64,000 bases of DNA. Origin: Pyxidicoccus parkwaysis. GTDB lineage: Bacteria; Myxococcota; Myxococcia; Myxococcales; Myxococcaceae. The number at the start of each line of letters is the position of its first letter. Position 1 is the first letter of the stretch. A program made the translations under genes and the position numbers. Below the pieces are notes generated by a model that saw only the letters and a list, made by a program, of their open reading frames with translations, did not search any database and was not told the origin of the DNA. The stretch covers positions 8,546,001 through 8,610,000 of the forward strand of contig NZ_CP071090.1 of NCBI RefSeq assembly GCF_017301735.1, read 5' to 3'. This document shows, piece by piece, positions 33,153 to 42,866 of the stretch.

Positions 33153-34124
33153 GCACCGCGAGCCTCGACTCCATCCGAGAGCCCATTCCGTGGCCGCTTC
33201 GCACCCAGTCCCACGGGGCGTATGCACCTGGGCAACATCCGCAGCGCGCTACTCGGATGGCTCCAGGCTCACGCCGCCGGAGGCCGCTTCCTCCTTCGCA
33301 TCGAGGACCTGGACCGCGCCCGCTGCAAGCCCCAGCACGTGGACGACCTGATGCGCGACCTGGAGTGGCTCGGCCTCACGTGGGACGAGACGCCCCTCAT
33401 CCAGAGTCAGCGCGATGACGTCTACCGCGACGCCATCGCGAAGCTCGAGCGAGCCGGCCTCGTCTACCCGTGCTTCTGCACGCGCGGGGAAATCGCCCGC
33501 GCCGCCAGCGCTCCGCACGGCCTCTCCGAGGAAGGCCCTCGCTACCCCGGCACCTGCGCCCACCTCACCACCGAGCAAATCGCGGAGCGCGCCCGCACCC
33601 GCGCTCCCGCGTACCGCTTCCGCGCCCGCCCCGGCGAGGTCCGCTTCGAGGACCAGCTCCTCGGCCCGTACTCCCAGGACGTCGACGCGGTGGTCGGAGA
33701 CTTCGTGGTGCGCCGCAACGACGGCGTGGCCAGCTACCAGCTCGCGGTGGTGGTGGACGACGCGGCCAGCGGCATCACCCACGTACTGCGCGGCGACGAC
33801 CTGCTCTCCTCCACGCCCCGCCAGCTCCAGCTCTACGCGGCGCTCGGCCTCACCGCGCCGGCCTTCCTCCACGTGCCGCTGGTCTTCGGTGAAGACGGCA
33901 AGCGGCTCGCCAAGCGCGAGGGTGCCTTCGCCCTCGCGGAGCTGCGCGAGCGGGGCCTTCCTCCCGAGCGCGTCCTGGGCCTGCTCGCCGCCTGGAGCGG
34001 CCTGGGCGACGGCAGCCCCGTGACGCTCCAGGAGCTGGTGAGCAGGTTCCACCCCGACGCGCTGCCTCGCACGCCCGTGGTGGCCCGCGAGGCCGTGCTC
34101 GTCGAAGCACTCGGCCTGCGCTGA
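33060..34124 (+). CDS. gluQ: Glutamyl-Q tRNA(Asp) synthetase
   Basis: The frame gives 354 residues; about 45 are a Ser/Ala/Pro-rich N-terminal extension. The catalytic domain begins FRGRFAPSPTGRMHLGNI, with HLGN as the class I signature at 56-59. A zinc-binding part follows, CFCTRGEIARAA and YPGTCAHL, typical of GluQ. The KMSKS-like loop is KRLAKREGAF near 280. The anticodon-binding domain of true GluRS is missing, which defines GluQ: it adds Glu to queuosine at position 34 of tRNA-Asp. GTG 33138 could be the real start and would remove most of the extension. Confidence 0.9.
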   Translation: MSSSHSSSGPHASAPSKAAPQASGPSVSASHAPRASTPSESPFRGRFAPSPTGRMHLGNIRSALLGWLQAHAAGGRFLLRIEDLDRARCKPQHVDDLMRDLEWLGLTWDETPLIQSQRDDVYRDAIAKLERAGLVYPCFCTRGEIARAASAPHGLSEEGPRYPGTCAHLTTEQIAERARTRAPAYRFRARPGEVRFEDQLLGPYSQDVDAVVGDFVVRRNDGVASYQLAVVVDDAASGITHVLRGDDLLSSTPRQLQLYAALGLTAPAFLHVPLVFGEDGKRLAKREGAFALAELRERGLPPERVLGLLAAWSGLGDGSPVTLQELVSRFHPDALPRTPVVAREAVLVEALGLR

Positions 34125-34260
34125 GCCTCCTTCCCGCCCTCCTCCCAGTTCCTCCTGAGGACGGAGGATTCGCCCGCCGCCTGCCACATGCGCATCTTTG
34201 CCTCGGACCCGAGCGCCCATCCCCCGCACCGGGGTGCTCCGTGCAGCAGGAGAGGCAGCC

Positions 34261-35193
34261 ATGGCAACCGTCGCAGAAAGCGAAAGACCCACCGTCATCC
34301 CCGCCGTCGCGGGAGTCCCCTTCAAGCTGAGCTGGAGCGCCATCTTCGGCGGCGCCTTCGTCGCGCTCGGCGTCTGGATTCTTCTCTACTGCCTCGGCCT
34401 CGCGCTCGGCCTCTCCTCGGTGAACCCAAACAACCCGGGCAGCGCGAAGTCGGCGGGCATCGGCACCGGCATCTGGAGCCTCATCGCGCCCCTCATCGCC
34501 CTCTTCATCGGCGGCTTCGTGGCCGCGCGCACCGCGGGCGTGCTGGACAAGGCGGGCGGCGCCATGCACGGCGCCGTGCTGTGGGGTCTGACGACGCTGA
34601 CCGGCGTCATCCTCATGGGCATGGTCCTCTCGTCGCTGATGGGCGCGGTATTCAACGTGGGCAAGACGGCGGTGGGCGCGGCGGGCACGGCCGTGGTGGG
34701 CGCCGCGTCGCAGGGCGGTGAGGCCGCGAAGACGTTCGGCCTGGATGCCAACGACGCGCTCGGCCCCGTCAACCAGCGGCTGACCCAGGAGGGCAAGCCG
34801 ACCGTCACCGCCGCCCAGCTCAAGGCGGCCACCAGCGACGTCCTCAACACCGCCGTGCGCACAGGCCAGCTGGACCGGGAGACGCTCGTCACCGCCATCG
34901 CGAACAACACGAAGCTGTCCCGCCAGGACGCGGAGGACGTCGCCAACCGCGTCGAGCAGCAGTTCAACCAGACGAAGGGCCAGGTGCAGCAGAAGGCAGG
35001 AGAGATTGGCCAGCAGGTACAGCAGGGTGCGCTCCAGGCCGCGGACACCACGGGCCGCGTCTTCTGGGGCATCTTCGGCGCACTGCTGCTGGGCCTCGTC
35101 TCCGCGGTGCTCGGCGCCACCATTGGCGTGAGCCGGCGCCAGCGCGTCTACGCGGAAGGGGCCCTCGCGCCGCGCCGTGAAGCCTATCCGTAG
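34261..35193 (+). CDS. Gly/Ala-rich membrane protein (PhnA-like/glycine-zipper type)
   Basis: The protein has 310 residues from ATG 34261, with GGAG upstream. Helix 1 is SWSAIFGGAFVALGVWILLY, helix 2 IWSLIAPLIALFIGGFVA, helix 3 around LTTLTGVILMGMVLSSL, and a last one GIFGALLLGLVSAVLGATIG. A long coiled-coil-like middle (residues 155-275) is rich in Gln, Lys and Glu (VEQQFNQTKGQVQQKAG). I know this type only as uncharacterised membrane proteins. Conserved SW-A-GG at the start and the A-R-T-A-G loop support the family. Confidence 0.7.
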   Translation: MATVAESERPTVIPAVAGVPFKLSWSAIFGGAFVALGVWILLYCLGLALGLSSVNPNNPGSAKSAGIGTGIWSLIAPLIALFIGGFVAARTAGVLDKAGGAMHGAVLWGLTTLTGVILMGMVLSSLMGAVFNVGKTAVGAAGTAVVGAASQGGEAAKTFGLDANDALGPVNQRLTQEGKPTVTAAQLKAATSDVLNTAVRTGQLDRETLVTAIANNTKLSRQDAEDVANRVEQQFNQTKGQVQQKAGEIGQQVQQGALQAADTTGRVFWGIFGALLLGLVSAVLGATIGVSRRQRVYAEGALAPRREAYP

Positions 35194-35226
35194 GCGGCGC
35201 GTGTCCCGGCGACGGACGGGCACCCT

Positions 35227-36627
35227 TCAAAAGCCAATGGATGGCAATGGCGGGAGCGGCCCTCCCTCCCAGGCCTTCTCCAGGGCCTCGGCGTGCTGGC
35301 GCAGGGGCTCCAGCCACGGCGAGCCCGCCAGGGCCCGCTCGGCCGTCGCGAGGATGCGCTGCATCGTCTCGTGGGCCGCCTGCCGGTCCTCGGCGCCGCG
35401 CGCGTGCTGTCCCACGGCTCCCGCCAGCCGCAGCAGCCGGAACACCACGGCGGGCTCGGCGGCGCCATAGCGGAGAATCTGGTCCGTGGCGAGCGTCAGG
35501 CAGTCGAGCAGCGTGGGCGCGCGAAGGAAGACGCGCGCGCGGCCCGCGTCATCAGACAGCACGCGGGGCCCCAGGCGCATCGAGGCCAGCTCGCACAGAA
35601 GGAAGGTGAGCTGGTCCACGGACTCAACGGCGGTGTACGGGTCGTTGATGCCGGGAGACAGCGCCTTGATGGCCACGTCCACGAGCTGCCGCATGCCCAG
35701 GGCCACGTCGGCGTCCGCGTCCCGCCAGCGGTCCAGGACGATGGCGTGGCGCAGGAGCGCCTCGGTGGCCTCGCGCGGCGGCGCCGGTCCCCGGCCCGTG
35801 GGCTCGACCCAGCCCACCTCTCCGTCCCGAATCACCGGCTCGCCGATGGCACGCTCCACGTGGACGACGAGCTCCCGCGACGAGGCCACCGCCAGCAACA
35901 TCCGCACATCCACCGCGACGAGGAAGCCGTTGCGTTTGACCCGGAGCGGCCAGGACGCGGCCGTGCGCTCCGGGAGCATGGCCGGCGTCACCAGCTCTCC
36001 CAGCCGGAGGTGCCGCAGCATCCGCGCGACGCTCAGCGTGTCCTCGCCGACCTTCCGCACCAGGTTCTCCACGCGCATGAACTGGAGGGTGTCGAGCACC
36101 TGGAAGACGAGCGCCCCCTCGCAGATGACGAGCAGCAACAACACCAGGCTGAGCGCCGGTCGAGGAGCGCGCTCCGCTTCTGGCACGTACCCGAAGGCCT
36201 GCGCGGCCACGAGGCAGAAGGTGCTGGTGGCGACGAACACCGGGATGATGACGCGGATGCCGGCGCTGTGCAGGTACAGGCGCAGCAGGCGTGGCGAGTA
36301 CTGTGCAGCGGCGTTCTGCACCACGAGCATCGACAGGGACAGGATGATGCTCAGCGAGGACAGCGCGACGCCGAGCGCGGTGGAGAGCATGCCGCGCGCC
36401 TCGGGCACCGTGGCCTGCCAGGCCACTCCGCGCAGCACGTGGCCGAGGAACGCGGGGGGCTGCACGAGCAGCACGCCCAGGCAGGCACCCACCAGCGCGC
36501 CCACCACGGGCAGCAGCCATAGCCGGTGCCGCCACCACCAGCGGAGCGTGTGGACGTCCCCCGCCCGGGCACGCTCCGGGGCCCCGCGCCGCGCCTCCAT
36601 GCGACTCAGTGCCTGGGTCCCCGCCAT
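35227..36627 (-). CDS. DUF2254-type integral membrane protein
   Basis: From ATG 36627 the protein has 466 residues. Four hydrophobic helices lie in the first 190 residues, e.g. RLWLLPVVGALVGACLGVLL and LSLIILSLSMLVVQNAA-like region; the order matches DUF2254. The C-terminal soluble part has ALSPGINDPYTAVESVDQL, the family hallmark. ATG 36627 has GGAG nine bases upstream; GTG 36642 and ATG 36600 are other options. The start region lies in a ~100-bp tandem duplication, so an almost identical start exists further upstream but reads out of frame. Confidence 0.8.
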   Translation of the reverse strand: MAGTQALSRMEARRGAPERARAGDVHTLRWWWRHRLWLLPVVGALVGACLGVLLVQPPAFLGHVLRGVAWQATVPEARGMLSTALGVALSSLSIILSLSMLVVQNAAAQYSPRLLRLYLHSAGIRVIIPVFVATSTFCLVAAQAFGYVPEAERAPRPALSLVLLLLVICEGALVFQVLDTLQFMRVENLVRKVGEDTLSVARMLRHLRLGELVTPAMLPERTAASWPLRVKRNGFLVAVDVRMLLAVASSRELVVHVERAIGEPVIRDGEVGWVEPTGRGPAPPREATEALLRHAIVLDRWRDADADVALGMRQLVDVAIKALSPGINDPYTAVESVDQLTFLLCELASMRLGPRVLSDDAGRARVFLRAPTLLDCLTLATDQILRYGAAEPAVVFRLLRLAGAVGQHARGAEDRQAAHETMQRILATAERALAGSPWLEPLRQHAEALEKAWEGGPLPPLPSIGF

Positions 36628-36747
36628 GTGCCCGGTCTCCACCCTCGAAGGGGCGTGTGGACGTCTCCCGTCCGTGCGCGCTCCGGGCCCCGCGCCGCGG
36701 ACTCAGCGCCTGGGTCCCCGCCATGGGCCCGGTCTCCGCCCTCGAAG
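36546..36747. repeat. Imperfect tandem duplication of about 100 bp
   Basis: Copy 1 is 36546-36650 and copy 2 is 36653-36747. Both start GCGTGTGGACGT and end CTCGAAG. They differ by about a dozen substitutions and a 10-base gap in copy 2 (the CCTCCATGCG of copy 1 is missing). On the minus strand each copy carries GGAGACCGGGC followed by ATGGCGGGGACCCAG, that is, a ribosome-binding site plus a start codon for MAGTQ. It separates the giant kinase gene from the DUF2254 gene. Confidence 0.85.
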
Positions 36748-36841
36748 AGTGGAGCCGGGGAAGCGGCGCGGCAACGTGAAGCACTCCGAGGACCGGGCGA
36801 CGGCGCCACTGCACGCCCGGCCGCCAGAGCCCGTCCGGACC

Positions 36842-39800
36842 TCACGCATACCCGGCCTCCTGCCACGTCCCGACTCCGGTGGTGGGAGGCCCCGCGCGCG
36901 GGAGCAGGACGGTGAAGCGGGTGCCAACGCCCTGCCTGCTCTCGACGTGGATGTGGCCTCCGAGCGCCGAGACGATTTCGTGCGCGATGTAGAGGCCCAG
37001 CCCGAGCCCGCCGTACTCGCGCGAGGAGACGGCGCGCTCGAACCGCTCGAAGATGTGGGGCAGCCGGTCCGGCGCGATGCCGATGCCGTGGTCCTTCACC
37101 GTCAGCCGCGCGATGCCCGCCTCGGACGTGACGGAGAGCTCGACGGGCTTGCGGTCTCCGAACTTGAGCGCATTGGCGACGAGGTTGGTGACGACCTGCT
37201 CCAGGCGCGTCCTGTCCCAGCGGCCCGGGACGGCGGTCTCCGCGTGGACGACGAGCGGGGTGTAGGCGCGGACGGACTCCTCGCTGAAGGACTCGGCGAC
37301 GTCGCGGGTGAGGCTGGCGAGGTCCACCTCCTCGAGCTGGAAGTGGACGCGGCCCTCGCGGAGGCGGGAGACGGAGAGCAGCTCGTCGATGAGGCGGGTG
37401 AGGCGGCGAATCTGCCTGGGGGCGTTCCGGGAGACGCGGGAGACGGCCTCGGCGGGAACGGGCGCATCGCCGCGCTCGAGCCCCTGGATGGAGAGCTTGA
37501 GCGAGGTGAGCGGCGTGTACAGCTCGTGGGCGGCGATGGAGAGGAACTCGTCGCGCAGGCGGATGGCCTCGCGGGCCTCGTGGTACAGCCGGGCATTGTC
37601 GATGGACGTCGCCGCGCGGCGCGCCAGCTCCTGGGCGAGCGCGAGGTCCGCGGGCCCATAGCGGTGCACGGGCGTCACCCGGGCGAGGATGACGGAGCCG
37701 AGGCTCCGGCCCTGGGTGATGAGCGGCACGACCAGGAGGGAGCGCAGGTCGAAGGTCCGCAGCAGCTCCAGGTGCGCGGCATCCTCACTGACGACCTGGA
37801 GCTGCGCATCTGCCACTTCGGGCAGGAGCTGCGGCTCCCCGGTGCGCGCGGCCACCACTCCCGGCAGCCGTGAGTCCCACCGGGGAGGGTGACTGTGTTG
37901 CAGTTCCTGGAGGACGGCTTGCTTCGCGGGCGAGGCGCAGGCGACGGCGACACAGTGGAGCGTCTCGGGCTTGTCCAGCACGTAGACCAGGCAGCAGTCG
38001 GCGAGGAAGGGCACCGTGAGGCGCGCGACGCGGCTCAGCGTCGTCTCGTAGTCGAGGGACTCGCCGAGGGCCGCGGAGGACTCGGCGAGGAAGCGGACGG
38101 CGCGCTCGGCCCGGCGGCGCTCCTCGACCTCCACGTGAAGCTTCTCGAACAGCAGGCTGTTCTCCAGGGAGATGGCCATTTGACTGGAGAGGAGCTGGAG
38201 CACCCGGACGCGGCCGGGCGCGAAGGCGCGGGTGGCGAGGTTGTTCTCCAGATACAGCACGCCCACGGATGAAGCCTGCCGGCGGATGGGGACGGCGAGC
38301 GCGGACTTGAGGGCATGCGAGACGACGTAGGGGTCCGAGGAGAACGGGCTCTGCCGCGCGTCGGCGAGGACGACGGCGTCTCCGGAGCCCTGCGCCTGCG
38401 CCACCAGGGACGCGGGCGCGTGCCGTGACGCCGTGAGGGACATGCGCTCCAGCGAGACGGGCTCGGAGATGGAGCCGTGGGCGCGCACGAAGAGGGCGCC
38501 ATCCTCGTGCAGGATGAGGGCGCCGCGCTGGGCCCCGCCGACCTCGAGGCACACCGTCATCAGCTTCTCGAGAAGCCGGTCGAGGACCACCTCGCCGGAG
38601 AGCGTCTCCGCGGCCTCGAGGATGCTGAGCAAATCCAACCGCGCCCCGCGCGCCTCCTCGCCGTCGCGCGTGGTGGGCGTCTTCCACGGAAGCGACATGT
38701 CGAGGGCGAGGTCCGGGAACTCCTCCGTGAGCGCCGCGGCCTTGGCCCGGGCGCCCCAGCGAGCAAATCCCTTCACGGCGGCAACGAGGTAGGGCGTGGC
38801 GATGCGGCGGTGGCCCAGCGAGCGGTAGAAGCGGCCGGCGAGGTCTCTCGCGAGCGCCTCGTCCTGTGGAAACCCGTTCTGCTGGGCGGCGTCGATGGCC
38901 TCGTCGTACAGGTGCATCGCCTCGCGCTGACGGCCGTCGAGGCGGGCCATTTCCGCACCCACCAGCAGGTGCTTCTGGCGGAAGTTCTCGGGGCAGCCCC
39001 GCGCCCAGGACTCGAGCTGGCCCAGGTGCGCCTCCAGCTCGGCCCGGAGCGAGTCCCTGCTGGAGAAGGAAGCCGTGGGGAGGGAGGCCGCGAGCGTCAG
39101 CGCCGTGTAGAAGGTGTGCTCAATCGAAGGGAGCAGGGGCCGCACGAGGTGGAGGTTCGGCCGCGCGGCGCGAGACATCTCCAGCGCATCGGCGAGGTCT
39201 CCCAGCAGGAAGGACGTCTGGAGGCGCAGAATCTGGTACTCGCAGAGGACCAGCGGACTGGCGCGGATGGAGTCGAGGTACTCGGGCTCGGAGAACGACT
39301 CGTCGTCGTAGCGCGCCCGCTGGAAGGTCCGCTCCTGGAGACAGCGGATGGCCTGGCGGTACGCGAGCAGCAGCGCCTCCATGTCCCGATGGCCGACCTT
39401 CTGGATGAACACCCGGCTCGTCTCGATTTCGGTGTGCACGGAGGTGAGCTCGGCGCCCATCGCGAAGAGGACCTCCACCACCTGCGTGGCGGCATAGCTG
39501 GCGAAGAGGAACTCATTGCCCTCCAGGCCGGCGGTGAACGCCCGCCGCAGCAGCGGGACGTTGGTGCGGTACGGCGCCCGCCAGTGGCTCACGCTTCCGG
39601 CGAACGTGGTCAGCGCCCGTGATTCCTGCCTCGGGTCGCCATAGCGCCGGCTCAATTCCACCCCCACCTCGCCGAGCTTCATCGCGGTGTCGTAGTCCCC
39701 CGTGGCCACCTCGAGCGTCAGCGCATAGGCCACGTAGAAGTGGGAGGACTGGGGGCCGTGGCCGTGCGCCAGGCAGAGGTGGAGCATCCGCGCCTGGAAC

Positions 39801-42562
39801 CAGGCGAAGAGCAGGTCCTGGTCCCCGAAGTACGCGGCCATGACGACGCTCGACATGAACCGCATCAGGGTGAGCCGCCGCGCGTCCTTCGTGGGCGGGG
39901 CGGCCAGGAGCTCGTCGCGAGTGCGCCCCCGCATCAGCCTGCCCACCGCGGCGGACTCCCGTGAGATGGCCTGCTCGAGCTCGCGCTCCGGTGGCGCTTC
40001 TCCCAAGAGCCGCAGCCCCATCCGCCCCCAGCGGAGCGCCTCGAGGTACTCCTGCGTGAGGGTGTACGCGATGACGTGGATTTCGTAGAGGCCCACCCGC
40101 TCCAAGTCCGAGGTGACGTGAGGCAGCGCGGCCTGGACGAGCGCCTCGGCGAAGTCATGGTCGCCGGTGAGGTGCGCGCACTCCGCCGTCCGGCGGTGGA
40201 GCTTCAGGGTCAGCTCGGGGCGCGCCTGCCATGCGTCGGACGGGAGCAGCTCCACACCCTGCCGCAGGTAGACGAGCGCGGAGCCGAAGGCCGACATGGC
40301 CTCGGCCCTGGCGCCCGCGCGGCAGTACAGCTCGGCGAGCCGGAGGCGCTCTGGAGGCGTCAGCGGCTGGCTCGGCTCCAGGCCCATGTCGAAGTGGTCG
40401 ACCACCTCGAAGATGCGCTCGTCGAGTGCTTCCCCGGAGGCGCCCTCCAGCAGCCGGCGTCCCAGCTCGCGGTGGATGTGGCGCCGCTCCTCCTCGGAGA
40501 GGAGCGAGTCCGCGGCCTGCTGGACGCGGTCGTGCACGAAGCGATAGGTGGCGCCGCGCGCGGCGGGACTCTCGTGGGGCGGGCCCGCCGCATGCGTGAA
40601 GCGCGGGCCCTGGCTCGCGGGGACGAGCAGCCCCTCCTGGATGGCGCTCCAGAGCGCGCCGGCCGTGTCCTCTGCGGACCTCCCCACCACCGCGGACAGC
40701 AGCCAGAGGTCCACCCTGTCCCGGAAACATGCCGCCACCCCGAGCAACTGCTGGGTGAGCGCGGGAAGCTGGCGGATGGCGAGCAGCATCAGCTCGAGGA
40801 CGTTCTCGGTGACTTCCACCTGCTGGAGGCGCGCCAGGTCCCAGGTCCACGCGCCGCGCTCGATGTCGAAGGCCAGGAGCCCGGAGTGCTGGAGGTGGCG
40901 CAGGAGCCGCTTGACGAAGAAGGGGTTGCCCGCCGTCTTGCGCGACAGCGCCTCCGCGAGCGGCTCGACGCGCGCGAGCCCGGCGTGGAGCGTGTCGCCG
41001 CAGAGCCGGGTGAGCGCGAACACATCCAGCGGAGGCACCTCGACGGTCCGGAGCTTCGCGCCCCGGGCGCGCATCGCCGCGAGTGCCGGGACGAGGCGGT
41101 GGTCCGGGCCCACCTCGCGGGAGCGGTAGGCGCCGACGAGCAGCACGTGGCGGAGGTCCGGCGCCGTGGCCAGGTCCTGGAGGAGCCGGAGCGAGCCCGT
41201 GTCCGCCCACTGCATGTCGTCCATGAAGAGGACGAGCGGCGACTCGCGGGTGGCGAAGACCTGGATGAAGGCCTGGAACGCGAGCCGGAAGCGCCCCTCC
41301 ATGCCGGCGGCGTCCAGCGTGGCGGGAGGCGGCGGCTCTCCGAGGAGGCGCGCCAGCCCGGGGATGAAGCGGCTCATCGCACCGCCGCTGGTGCTCAGCG
41401 CGGCCCGCAGGCGCTGGCGCCACGTGTCGACGACGTCGGGAGGCTCCTGGAGCAGGCCCTGGACGAGCCCGCCCAGCGCCTTCGCCAGCGAGGCGTGGGG
41501 CACGTTGCCGTGGAGCCGGTCGAACTTGCCGAAGAGGAACCGGGCGCCCTGCTCGGGCCGCCGGTGCAGCGCGTGGACGAGCGAGGACTTGCCGGAGCCG
41601 GCCTCGCCCGTGACGAGGATGACCTCGGCGGGGCCGGCGCGGACGCGCTCCAGGGCGCCGCGCAGCTCGGCCAGTTCGCGCTCGCGTCCGTAGAGCGTGT
41701 CGGGGATGACGAGCTCGCGCGCCAGGTCATGCCACGCGAGCGCGAAGGGGGAGATGGCGCCGGAGTCCTTCCACCGGCGCAAAGCCTCGCGCAGGTCGCG
41801 GCCGAGCGCCTCCGCGCTCTGGTAGCGCTCCTCGGGTGTCTTCGCGAGCAGCTTGAGGACGAGGTCGGAGAGGAGCCGGGGAACGGAGGGGTTGAGCTGG
41901 GCCGGCGGGACGGGAGGCCGGGCCAGGTGGGCGTGGACGAGCTCGACGGGGTCCGCCGAGACGAACGGAGGGACGCCGGTGAGCATCTCGTAGAACGTGG
42001 CGCCGAGCGCATAGAGGTCGGCGCGGTGGTCGACGAGCCGGTTCATCCGTCCCGTCTGCTCGGGCGCGATGTACGAGAGCGTGCCCTCGGAGGCGCCGAC
42101 GAGCCCCGTGGCCTTCGTCGCGGTGCCGAAGTCGATCAGCGTCAGCCGCTGGCCGTCGGGCCCCACGACGAGGTTGGACGGGTTGAGGTCCCGGTGGATG
42201 ACGTGGTGCCGGTGGAGCACCGCGACGAGGTCCACAATCTGGATGGCCCACTCCAGGAAGCGCCCGGTCGCGAGCGGCTCCTGTCCCAGGCGCTGCTCGA
42301 GGTCCTGCGGACCGGCGTCCTCCAGGACGAGCGACAGGACTCCCTGCACCTCCTCCAACGCGAGGACCTTCACCACGCCGGGAATATCCAGCCCGCGGAG
42401 CATCTCGTGCTCATGGCGGAGCGCGGCGGTGGCGTGCGCGGCGTTCGGCCCCGGTTGGACTCGCTTGATGACCCGGCTCCCGCCCGTGCGCTCTTCGCGG
42501 GTGCGGAATACGACGTACTGGCGCCCCTGGTGGATGGGGCGAAAGTCGTGATGGCCAGGCAT
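36842..42562 (-). CDS. Giant hybrid: Ser/Thr kinase - AAA ATPase - GAF - histidine kinase
   Basis: The protein has 1906 residues. An N-terminal Ser/Thr kinase covers residues 1-270, with HRDLNPSNLVV and DFGTATK. An ATPase follows with the P-loop GEAGSGKSSLVHAL near 320 and VLFMDDMQWADTGSLRL near 440. A long helical region of TPR type spans about 650-1250. GAF domains lie at about 1330-1480 and 1500-1650 (AVPIRRQASSVGVLYLENNL). The histidine kinase has FLSIAAHELYTPLTSLK (His near 1680) and an ATPase domain with DHGIGIAPDRLPHIFERF near 1820 and GLGLGLYIAHEIV. This is a known architecture in myxobacteria and cyanobacteria. No receiver domain is attached and no response regulator gene is adjacent. 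Confidence 0.93.
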   Translation of the reverse strand: MPGHHDFRPIHQGRQYVVFRTREERTGGSRVIKRVQPGPNAAHATAALRHEHEMLRGLDIPGVVKVLALEEVQGVLSLVLEDAGPQDLEQRLGQEPLATGRFLEWAIQIVDLVAVLHRHHVIHRDLNPSNLVVGPDGQRLTLIDFGTATKATGLVGASEGTLSYIAPEQTGRMNRLVDHRADLYALGATFYEMLTGVPPFVSADPVELVHAHLARPPVPPAQLNPSVPRLLSDLVLKLLAKTPEERYQSAEALGRDLREALRRWKDSGAISPFALAWHDLARELVIPDTLYGRERELAELRGALERVRAGPAEVILVTGEAGSGKSSLVHALHRRPEQGARFLFGKFDRLHGNVPHASLAKALGGLVQGLLQEPPDVVDTWRQRLRAALSTSGGAMSRFIPGLARLLGEPPPPATLDAAGMEGRFRLAFQAFIQVFATRESPLVLFMDDMQWADTGSLRLLQDLATAPDLRHVLLVGAYRSREVGPDHRLVPALAAMRARGAKLRTVEVPPLDVFALTRLCGDTLHAGLARVEPLAEALSRKTAGNPFFVKRLLRHLQHSGLLAFDIERGAWTWDLARLQQVEVTENVLELMLLAIRQLPALTQQLLGVAACFRDRVDLWLLSAVVGRSAEDTAGALWSAIQEGLLVPASQGPRFTHAAGPPHESPAARGATYRFVHDRVQQAADSLLSEEERRHIHRELGRRLLEGASGEALDERIFEVVDHFDMGLEPSQPLTPPERLRLAELYCRAGARAEAMSAFGSALVYLRQGVELLPSDAWQARPELTLKLHRRTAECAHLTGDHDFAEALVQAALPHVTSDLERVGLYEIHVIAYTLTQEYLEALRWGRMGLRLLGEAPPERELEQAISRESAAVGRLMRGRTRDELLAAPPTKDARRLTLMRFMSSVVMAAYFGDQDLLFAWFQARMLHLCLAHGHGPQSSHFYVAYALTLEVATGDYDTAMKLGEVGVELSRRYGDPRQESRALTTFAGSVSHWRAPYRTNVPLLRRAFTAGLEGNEFLFASYAATQVVEVLFAMGAELTSVHTEIETSRVFIQKVGHRDMEALLLAYRQAIRCLQERTFQRARYDDESFSEPEYLDSIRASPLVLCEYQILRLQTSFLLGDLADALEMSRAARPNLHLVRPLLPSIEHTFYTALTLAASLPTASFSSRDSLRAELEAHLGQLESWARGCPENFRQKHLLVGAEMARLDGRQREAMHLYDEAIDAAQQNGFPQDEALARDLAGRFYRSLGHRRIATPYLVAAVKGFARWGARAKAAALTEEFPDLALDMSLPWKTPTTRDGEEARGARLDLLSILEAAETLSGEVVLDRLLEKLMTVCLEVGGAQRGALILHEDGALFVRAHGSISEPVSLERMSLTASRHAPASLVAQAQGSGDAVVLADARQSPFSSDPYVVSHALKSALAVPIRRQASSVGVLYLENNLATRAFAPGRVRVLQLLSSQMAISLENSLLFEKLHVEVEERRRAERAVRFLAESSAALGESLDYETTLSRVARLTVPFLADCCLVYVLDKPETLHCVAVACASPAKQAVLQELQHSHPPRWDSRLPGVVAARTGEPQLLPEVADAQLQVVSEDAAHLELLRTFDLRSLLVVPLITQGRSLGSVILARVTPVHRYGPADLALAQELARRAATSIDNARLYHEAREAIRLRDEFLSIAAHELYTPLTSLKLSIQGLERGDAPVPAEAVSRVSRNAPRQIRRLTRLIDELLSVSRLREGRVHFQLEEVDLASLTRDVAESFSEESVRAYTPLVVHAETAVPGRWDRTRLEQVVTNLVANALKFGDRKPVELSVTSEAGIARLTVKDHGIGIAPDRLPHIFERFERAVSSREYGGLGLGLYIAHEIVSALGGHIHVESRQGVGTRFTVLLPRAGPPTTGVGTWQEAGYA

Positions 42563-42866
42563 CTGGAGCAAACGACCTCCCCCGGGCGAGGCGGAATGAG
42601 ACGGGCCCCAGCCTCACCATGGAGGTGACGGGGCGTCTTCAGAAGCATCGGGAGAGGAGGCCACCGACTGCTTGAGCACAGGTCCATCCGGGCTTCCCCC
42701 TTCCGCGGCCCGGAGTCATGAGGCGTTCATTTCGCGCCACGGAAGCACCGCCCGCGTTGGAGCGATGCGGTAACGTCCGCTCGAAGCTGATGCGGCGGAG
42801 GGCCGCCAGACCTGGCCGCCCGGGCCATGGCGCGTCCCGAAAGACTCCTGACGGGGGACCCACTCT

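Noticed and set aside
40076..42628. Open frame of 850 codons opposite the giant kinase gene
   Set aside because: It is antisense to a protein with clear kinase and ATPase motifs. Its translation is Arg/Gly/Glu/His-rich without any motif; GC bias at third positions commonly opens this antisense frame.
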